A stretch of 64,000 bases of DNA. Origin: Trissonchulus latispiculum (taxonomy: Eukaryota; Nematoda; Enoplea; Enoplida; Ironidae). The notes under the pieces are model-generated. The model ran no database searches and was not told the DNA's origin. It saw only the letters and a list, made by a program, of their open reading frames with translations. Position 1 is the stretch's first letter. Each line of letters opens with the position of its first letter. Of the stretch, positions 56,754-64,000 are shown in pieces. Position numbers and translations under genes: made by a program. Where the stretch lies: the NCBI GenBank assembly GCA_030248195.1, contig JASAND010030543.1, positions 1-64,000 of the forward strand, given 5' to 3'.

Positions 56754-57765
56754 AATTCTAATACAAAAACCTAAGCTAATAAGACGCCCTAAAATGGTCC
56801 AAAAAGAGACCACATTTACTTTTAAAATTATGCAGGACAAAGGGGCGAACCCCGAAAAGCGTACAACAAATTTTGAATGAACTACAGTGTAGGAAATAGC
56901 CTAACTAAACAATATAACAAGAATAAAAAATAGAATATAGGACACAGTAATTACTACCAAACAAAGACAATACAATGAATAAACTAAAGGAGAGCTAATC
57001 AAGAAAAAGGAACCTAAACTTTTGGAGAAATTTTAAGAGACTTCATAGAAAATTTATTTCCTATTCCGAAATAATATTCCTAACACCATTTTCAACCTAA
57101 AATAAATTCAAACACATACGTTAACATTTTAGAGGACTGACGTCACGCCGCCTCATTACAACTCCCCAGGGCTTACCGCCCGAGCTCCTGCGAGGGACAA
57201 CATAACCAAAAAGTAGTTGAAAATTTAAACACCGACAATTTTTGACGAATTTTTGGTAAATGGGTCTCACAACGTACGTACGCAGAAAACAAATTATAAT
57301 ACATGACAAGTTATAAAAACAAAGGAACTAGCTAGATAAACATGACTAAATATGACAACAAAGTTAGGGCTGACTTGGCGTCAGCGGACTAGTGACGACC
57401 AGCTAGAAAAATGCGCTTGGAAACTGCCATTATAGTGCCACTGGGACGGTGCGCAATTGGGAAAAAGACCAAGTCCTCCAGCCGTCACGGCGAGGTACGA
57501 GTACCCATAAAAAGAAAACGAGTTATGAGAATAAAAAAAAGAACCAGGATGTCAGCTTCATGAGAGCATCTTCAGGCTAAGGTACGGAGGTAACCTCTCG
57601 CACGGCTCACAGAGCGCAAATTTCGGCTGGGTGGGAGGGTGGGCCTAAGCTCGCACGACTACCTCACATCCCTTCGGATCTTCCACAAAATTTAAGAACC
57701 AAAAAGGTTATTAAAATAGGTTAATTTGGTAGAATTTAGAATTAAGTAAAGAAATCCCAGTGTTT
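56754..57765 (-). repeat. LTR B (5' LTR of the minus-strand Gag element), internally deleted
   Basis: Matches LTR A at both ends but lacks the equivalent of 50677-51211 (about 535 bp), replaced by about 15 nt of filler (TTTCCTATTCCGAAA) at 57056-57070. The deleted segment is present in inverted orientation in LTR C at 58205-58855. Confidence 0.8.
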
Positions 57766-58204
57766 TATTCAATAAAGCTAAGCAAAGCTCAATAAAAATG
57801 GGGTCAAAAAATTTTTGTCTCCGATTTCGCTTATAGGGGTTATTTGACCTGCTGAATCCGAATATAAAATCCGTTTTTCGATATGACGCTTGCTTCGTTC
57901 AGTATGCGCTTACAACTGTCTTCGAGGTTTTCGGAGCGACAGCCGTCCATACTTCGAGAAATCAATCTAGCATTTCTAAACACTGAAGCGAGGTTTAGTG
58001 ACCTAGCTTTCTGCATATCTTGGTACACTCACTAGCCTGTAATGCGCAAAGTTTTAGCCGATTCTGCCACAGTACTTTGGAGTAATTGGCTCACATCTTC
58101 GAAATGGCACCAAATAACAGCGACAATATCGATAATGTAATCTAGCACTGCGAACGCAGGGATTAACGAAATCACGTCATTTTTACATAAGTTGACAGAT
58201 ACTT
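57766..58204. other. Spacer between the two opposed LTR-element copies
   Basis: About 440 bp. The left third is a diverged partial copy of the 49501 palindrome family (TTTTTGTCTCCGATTTCGCT, AAATCCGTTTTTCGAT). The rest is unassigned. No gene. Confidence 0.5.
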
Positions 58205-58855
58205 GTGTAATGAGGTGGCGTGACGTCAGTCCTCTAAAATGTTAACGTATGTGTTTGAATTTATTTTAGGTTGAAAATGGTGTTAGGAATATTATTAAGA
58301 ATGTGTGCAATTTAGCTTGAAAATATGTTGTGAAAATTGTTTGAAATTTGTATTGAAAGTGCATTTTGAAATTTGTTTAAAAGTCTCTTTGTTGAGTTTT
58401 TCTGTGCGTATGTGTAAATCATGCATATGTGTATCAGCCAGCCTAGCCAATAGGTGGCGCTGTTGAGACGTCTATTTTCTCTCGAAGCCTCTCCCAGTCT
58501 TTCAAGGGGGTCTCAAAATTCAACCAATCCCGTTCCGCCACATGTCAAAACTGGTCCTGTCTAGACGTCTCACTATTATTCAGTCCTGTGTTTTTCTTCT
58601 GTGTAGAGTGGTCGTGTTTGTTTTAAGCTCCCCACTTCCGTGCCCTACATTATTTGCTGTGCTTATTCCTTTTATAACATAACTTAAAGTGGGTACCACC
58701 TTAAGTTTCTGTGAGCTCCAGGGTGACCCTGTAGAGCCACTTAATTATTATTATTCTGTTTTGTAGTGGATTAATAATTTGTTCTCTGTCTTTTAGAAGT
58801 AGGTTCTCTTTTTACTTCTCTTTTAAATTTTCTATGAAGTCTCTTAAAATTTCTC
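58205..58855 (+). repeat. LTR C fragment (internal piece of the LTR)
   Basis: Equivalent to LTR A 50645-51301, inverted; both LTR ends are missing. It joins directly to the interior of gag at 58855/58856, at a palindrome. It shares the CTTCAT/ATGAAG variant with LTR B (57050) against TTTCAT in LTR A and its inverse in LTR D. Confidence 0.82.
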
Positions 58856-60400
58856 ATACATTCCCGCGGGTATGTATCGAGTTGCTCCGGCTGTGGCCAA
58901 CTCCTAGAGAGGACCCAAATGCGGGCGCGCCCCCATATCAGATGGGACAGCCCCCGCTGACGAGGCATCCGAGTCCGGAGCCCGTCTATCGTGGTCGAGG
59001 GAATGAACGGAGAGCTCCGCCCATAATCGACCTAGACTCATCTGATGACCAGATGAGGGAACCAATCAGGGAATCACCCCGCCGTCGAAGGGAATACTCG
59101 CATCAGTCTAGAACCTCGTCACGGGCCCACCGGTCTCCACCGCCGGTACAGCGGATGTCGAGCCCTCGCCGGTATTCCCGTGAACGGGAATACAGTGCAC
59201 CTCGTCGAGAACGGTCGGAAACGACCGCAAACTCGCGAAACCCGAGAGCCATCTTCATACGAGAGCTTCAAGCATCTCGGGGAATATTTGAAAGGCTTCA
59301 AAGGCGTTAAGCCCTTTCAAGGATCCCAGAGCAACATCAAGTTTACCAGCTGGCTCGCTAACTTTGAAACCACGGTTAAGGTACATGACGTACCCTCTAA
59401 CATGAAGTATAGAATCTTGTGGACATTGCTAGATGACAAGGTCAAAGAATCTATGACCCCATGTCCACCCGATACTTTTGAGGATCTAGTGACTAGAATC
59501 CGTCAATTGTATGAGCCACTGCCAGTAACAACGGAGCAATACGCGGAGCAGTTCTACAGTCGGATGCAGGAACCGCAGGAAAAACCGCACGATTATATGG
59601 CAGCGTTACGCTTGCTAGCGGTTCAAGCTTTTCCATTCGAAACTGGGTTCGATCGAGAAAAGAAGGTGGTCGCTCAGTTTAAAAGAGGTTTGAAGTCTGA
59701 GCTGCGCTCTAGAATGGCTGCTCCGCTGGCGGACATCCAATTCTGGCCTCATGTCCGCGAGAATGACCTAATCACTCGAGCTCTATCATATCACATATCA
59801 CATATCGTAGAGTCGGTGCAGGTGGAGTTGGACCGGGAACAGGCCGTTACGGTCTTTAGTTCCCAAAGCCAGGGTCCACAATGCAATAATGTTCTGCAGG
59901 GGAGACCCCAGCAGAACCAGCGGAACCAGCAGAACCAACAGCAACAAGCCCAGCAGAATCAGGGTCGCAATCAAGGTTATCAGCGCAACGATGAGCGACC
60001 ACCACCACGTCAAGCACCGGGCAGGTGTTGGTATTGCGGTCTAGTGGGGCATAGACAGCAACAATGCCCAGACTATCTGCAGTATCTGAGCCAGAACGGC
60101 CAGAACCAGAACCAGAACCAGGCAAGAGGCAATGCCCACCCACAGTACCGTGCTCGCGAACAGGAGGGTAACCCTCCTGCCCGGAGTCGTTATGACCGGG
60201 ACCAGCGCAATCAAGGCCAGCGGAATCAAGATTTCCGCAGCCAGCAGGATTCGCAAAGGCAACAAGGCCAACAGGCCCAGCAAGGCCAGCAGCAGAGGCA
60301 GCCGGTACGGCCGCGCTCTATAAGCAGAGGCTATGTGGGCCCTCGCCGGTATGAAGGTTTCCCAGAGCAGGGAAACGAGGAGGCGGGACGCGGGCAGTAG
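58856..60400 (+). pseudogene. Truncated and frameshifted gag copy
   Basis: It starts inside gag (equivalent to 55214 of the minus copy), so the N-terminus is missing. A one-base insertion near 59217 shifts the frame; the open frames 58834-59310 and 59180-60400 are the two halves. A small insertion at about 59788-59803 adds a few codons but keeps the frame. The gag domain and the CCHC knuckle (CWYCGLVGHRQQQC) are retained. It ends at the same TAG as the minus-strand copy. Confidence 0.88.
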
Positions 60401-60961
60401 ACCTGGACCCGTGTCCCGCAAACCCGAGCCAGGCAACCCGGGACGGGTACGACTCGGAGACAACGTAAGACCTCAACATCAAAGGAGGTTCAAACAGATC
60501 CGATCAGAGTTCTAGTACCGTTACGGCGCTGGACCCTGTCGGAAACCGAAGACCAGCCTGAGGTAGGGGCTAATCGCAAAAGCCCTGGGGAAGACCAGGC
60601 CCCAGTAAATGGGGAGCAAGCTAAAAGCCCTGGGGACGGCCAACCTTCGGGTAACGGGCTTTCAGCAGTAAGCACTGGGGATACCTCAGTAGCTGATACT
60701 TTTACCTCTACCCAGGTGATACCTGAGACTCCAGCGGGCAAACGAAAACCACCCAGAATAGTGGTCACTGATGCGTCTCCACCGAAACGGGGAGGCAACT
60801 TACAGCCTTGGGCCACGGCCAATAATCCAACAAGGAGAGAACTCACGGAAAGTGACGCCTCGGATGATGAAACACAGGGTTCAGGATTAACTCTTGCCCC
60901 TGTTGAAGTTCACGGTACTGGAGGGATTTATGGGACTAAACACTGGGATTTATTTACTTAA
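60401..60961 (+). CDS. C-terminal ORF of the LTR element, plus-strand copy
   Basis: Follows the gag TAG (60398-60400) in the same frame with no further stop until 60961: TWTRVPQTRARQPGTGTTR and on to GTGGIYGTKHWDLFT. Near-identical to the minus-strand ORF at 51884-52579 after its first 50 or so residues. The junction at about 60420 reflects a 1.2-kb deletion relative to that copy. Unknown function. Confidence 0.5.
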   Translation, partial: TWTRVPQTRARQPGTGTTRRQRKTSTSKEVQTDPIRVLVPLRRWTLSETEDQPEVGANRKSPGEDQAPVNGEQAKSPGDGQPSGNGLSAVSTGDTSVADTFTSTQVIPETPAGKRKPPRIVVTDASPPKRGGNLQPWATANNPTRRELTESDASDDETQGSGLTLAPVEVHGTGGIYGTKHWDLFT

Positions 60962-62470
60962 TTCTAAATTCTACCAAATTAACCTATTTTAATAACCTTT
61001 TTGGTTCTTAAATTTTGTGGAAGATCCGAAGGGATGTGAGGTAGTCGTGCGAGCTTAGGCTCACCCTCCCACTCAGCCGAAATTTGCGCTCTGTGAGCCG
61101 TGCGAGAGGTTACCTCCGTACCTTAGCCTGAAGATGCTCTCATGAAGCTGACATCCTGGTTCTTTTTTTTATTCTCATAACTCGTTTTCTTTTTATGGGT
61201 ACTCGTACCTCGCCGTGACGGCTGGAGGACTTGGTCTTTTTCCCAATTGCGCACCGTCCCAGTGGCACTATAATGGCAGTTTCCAAGCGCATTTTTCTAG
61301 CTGGTCGTCACTAGTCCGCTGACGCCAAGTCAGCCCTAACTTTGTTGTCATATTTAGTCATGTTTATCTAGCTAGTTCCTTTGTTTTTATAACTTGTCAT
61401 GTATTATAATTTGTTTTCTGCGTACGTACGTTGTGAGACCCATTTACCAAAAATTCGTCAAAAATTGTCGGTGTTTAAATTTTCAACTACTTTTTGGTTA
61501 TGTTGTCCCTCGCAGGAGCTCGGGCGGTAAACCCTGGGGAGTTGTAATGAGGCGGCGTGACGACAGTCCTCTAAAATGTTAACGTATGTGTTTGAATTTA
61601 TTTTAGGTTGAAAATGGTGTTAGGAATATTATTAAGAATGTGTGCAATTTAGTTTGAAAATATGTTGTGAAAATTGTTTGAAATTTGTATTGAAAGTGCA
61701 TTTTGAAATTTGTTTAAAAGTCTCTTTGTTGAGTTTTTCTGTGCGTATGTGTAAATCATGCATTTGTGTATCAGCCAGCCTAGCCAATAGGTGGCGCTGT
61801 TGAGACGTCTATTTTCTCTCGAAGCCTCTCCCAGCATCTTGTCTTTCAAGGGGGTCTCAAAATTCAACCAATCCCGTTCCGCCACATGTCAAAACTGGTC
61901 CTGTCTAGACGTCTCACTATTATTCAGTCCTGTGTTTTTCTTCTGTGTAGAGTGCTCGTGTTTGTTTTAAGCTCCCCACTTCCGTGCCCTACATTATTTG
62001 CTGTGCTTATTCCTTTTATAACATAACTTAAAGTGGGTACCACCTTAAGTTTCTGTGAGCTCCAGGGTAACCCTGTAGAGCCACTTAATTATTATTATTC
62101 TGTTTTGTAGTGGATTAATAATTTGTTCTCTGTCTTTTAGAAGTAGGTTCTCTTTTTACTTCTCTTTTAAATTTTCTATGAAATCTCTTAAAATTTCTCC
62201 AAAAGTTTAGGTTCCTTTTTCTTGATTAGCTCTCCTTTAGTTTATTCATTGTATTGTCTTTGTTTGGTAGTAATTACTGTGTCCTATATTCTATTTTCTA
62301 TTCTTGTTATATTGTTTAGTTAGGCTATTTCCTACACTGTAGTTCATTCAAAATTTGTTGTACGCTTTTCGGGGTTCGCCCCTTTGTCCTGCATAATTTT
62401 AAAAGTAAATGTGGTCTCTTTTTGGACCATTTTAGGGCGTCTTATTAGCTTAGGTTTTTATATTAGAATT
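60938..62470 (+). repeat. LTR D, full length
   Basis: Inverted near-identical copy of LTR A (1,533 bp). It begins AAACACTGGGATTT, overlapping the end of the terminal ORF, and ends TATTAGAATT. It is followed by leader sequence (62471 to about 62745) rather than unrelated DNA, so it is also the left LTR of a further, truncated copy. Confidence 0.82.
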
Positions 62471-62745
62471 GTATATTCGGTAAGTAGGGCTTTTCTAAGA
62501 ATACTTGGGTAGTTAGATAGATCTTTTTTGAGTATGTACTTTTCAGCAAATTTGGGGTAGTTTCATTTATTATTTGAGTCTTTGCTCTTCATCGGCTGTT
62601 AAACTGCGTTCGGTAAGGTTCACTTAGGTTATTTTTGGCGAGGTTAGTTAGGTCGACTGGAACTACATCTCCTACAGGTTCGACGTTACCCTTGTGCACA
62701 GTTTCCCACTCGTAGTTTGGTCGTTCGTACACTTCCAACTTTACA
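62471..62745 (+). other. Leader sequence of a truncated LTR-element copy
   Basis: Matches the inverse of 56475-56753. It contains the conserved splice donor CG/GTAAGT (GT at 62480-62481). Similarity to the other leader stops near 62745. Confidence 0.65.
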
Positions 62746-62798
62746 CTTGGAGTATTACCTGGAGCAAAGTTGGGTTCATTTGGTAAACCATAGCTCAT
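62589..62798 (-). CDS. Antisense ORF beside LTR D, unknown
   Basis: 69 codons, ATG at 62798-62796, with balanced composition: MSYGLPNEPNFAPGNTPSVK, then a segment rich in Val/Glu/Tyr/Asn, ending LSEPYRTQFNSR. It runs toward the LTR, against the gag direction. The copy at 56475-56640 has the same sequence with a 2-bp insertion that breaks the frame. It may be a real small protein or exon captured with the leader, or chance. The ATG is preceded in frame by a stop three codons upstream. Confidence 0.35.
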   Translation of the reverse strand: MSYGLPNEPNFAPGNTPSVKLEVYERPNYEWETVHKGNVEPVGDVVPVDLTNLAKNNLSEPYRTQFNSR

Positions 62799-62957
62799 TA
62801 GACGTTAGTTAAGTTCCACCCGTATAGACCTACAACACCCAATTTTTCGCACCTTGATTGTATCTCACAGAAAAGTATACATTGATCTAAAGATTATTTT
62901 ACACGATATTAAAGCGCTACATGTCAGAACTATCTCTGGAAAATTCGGGTTCCGTAC

Positions 62958-63048
62958 CTTGCCCATAGCGATCAGGGCGAGAAGTTTGTGTACGTGCCAT
63001 GTCGAGCTTTGGACCGACAACACCAACTTCTGATGGCTCCACAGGACG
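62958..63048 (-). CDS. Possible coding exon of an unidentified minus-strand gene
   Basis: Between a CATAG acceptor (AG at 63050-63049) and a donor CAAG/GTACGG (62958/62957), one frame is open and has ordinary protein composition: RPVEPSEVGVVGPKLDMART, then QTSRPDRYGQ. No family is recognised and no neighbouring exon can be joined with matching phase, so this is tentative. Confidence 0.25.
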
Positions 63049-63300
63049 CTATGCTGCATGTAATTCTTTCAAACATTAAACTATTTATACTAAGCATAAT
63101 ACTATTGTGAGGCAAAGGACTAGATAGCTTTTCCAACATCGAACTTTTAGTGAAATTCTTAACACCCCCCTTAAACAAAAGAAGCTTGATAAATAACTTC
63201 GTCTGTTTCTAATATCCAAAGACCGAGACTTTTTGGCCGGTGAGAACTAATCCGAGACTTCGAACCCTGCCAACTCTGGCAGACCAACAACACTAGTTAC

Positions 63301-64000
63301 TAGTGTTGGGATTGGCCGAAAATTTCCTTGGTTGGCTTGGCTTGGCTTGGCCGGAGTTTGAAGTTGGCCGGCCAATTGGCCGTTGGCCGTTGGCCGGCAA
63401 ACGGCCAATGGCCAACGGCCAATTGGCTGGCCGTTGGCCGTTGGCCGATGGCCGGCCAATGGCCGTTGGCCGGCCAACGGCCAATGGCCAACGGCCAACT
63501 GGTTGGCCGTTGGCCGCTGGTTGGCCGTTGGCTGTTGCTTGGCCGTAGCTATTTGCCAACGCTGGCGAGCTGGCATTTACAATTTTTGTTCGTCTACCGT
63601 GCTTAATTAGGCGTCAACTTAATTAAACTTTATTTGCAATAGTACAATTTACAATTTACAATATTTGTAAAATAGTTTTTCCAAACATTAAGCTTCCACC
63701 CGAGATAATTCTGTTTAAATTTTGCTGGAGGACCGCAATAAATTGATGAGACGTTGACCGCTAAAAACTACGTTGTTAGCACACTTAAAGTTTGCATGCA
63801 ATTAGCAAATTTATTTGTAAAAATAACGCTAATAACGATAAACATTGTCAACATCTAGTGAAAATCTGTAGTACTGTATCTAATATAACGTTTATACAGC
63901 AAAATGTTTACGATATTATGCAGCAAAATTAAATTTTTCAACACAGTTAACGCACAAGATCAGTAAATTTGAACTTGGCCAGCACTCGGCCATTGGCCAG
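63301..64000. mobile_element. hAT-type element with GGCCGTT repeats, cut by the window end
   Basis: Starts TAGTGTTGGGATTGGCC after CTAGTTAC (a candidate 8-bp target duplication; the right copy is outside). Dense GGCCGTTGGCCG and GGCCAAC words run from 63340 to 63550, then an AT-rich core. The window ends in CGGCCATTGGCCAG, the start of the opposite array. Frames over the array on both strands are artefacts. Confidence 0.65.

Noticed and set aside
63247..63610. Six overlapping frames rich in Trp/Pro/Ala/Asn
   Set aside because: All derive from the GGCCGTT/GGCCAAC repeat. Open in most frames at once, which is a repeat signature.

Overview
This is an animal (metazoan) nuclear sequence, AT-rich and crowded with transposons. 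Two host genes identify it as animal. A FUBP/KSRP-type gene on the + strand contributes its last two coding exons (5134-5300 and 7266-7337). A complete five-exon gene for a TEX264-like ER-phagy receptor runs on the - strand from 39117 to 20726. The genes converge and their 3' ends are 13.4 kb apart. The phylum cannot be fixed from the sequence; an invertebrate is most likely. There are no bacterial features, rRNA genes or CRISPR arrays.

Layout. 1-5133: non-coding, probably FUBP intron or flank. 5134-7337: FUBP 3' exons, with a GGGCC-rich hAT-type element in the intron. 7338-20725: 3' UTR and intergenic DNA with several MITEs. 20726-39117: TEX264. Its intron 2 (22393-29707) holds two fold-back elements and two minisatellites (153 bp and 149 bp). 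Its intron 1 (29905-39044) holds a SINE-like insertion, a 15-monomer satellite with an 840-bp higher-order period, a third fold-back element, a hAT-type MITE and a 5'-truncated LINE. 39118-50370: nested transposons, including a tRNA-Leu-like SINE split by a MITE that carries a LINE fragment, and a 2.6-kb hAT-type element containing three further insertions. 50374-62750: two opposed copies of a non-autonomous Ty3-like LTR element that encodes Gag but no visible polymerase. 62750-64000: a possible host exon and the start of a GGCCGTT-rich hAT-type element.

The most novel material is (a) a family of fold-back elements (24440-25140, 26175-26964, 34952-35879) that share ACAAG...TGCTCC ends and a modular AATATGRG arm architecture but little other sequence; (b) the intronic higher-order satellite whose monomers each carry two copies of a GACCA-S-TGGTC dyad; (c) hAT-type MITEs that each carry a private GC-rich subterminal repeat word; and (d) the inverted Gag-only LTR pair, with a rearrangement breakpoint exactly at a 22-bp palindrome.

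Host exons were joined by eye from splice signals, phase agreement and resemblance to the known families. Mobile elements were delimited by target-site duplications and terminal repeats. No database search was run.
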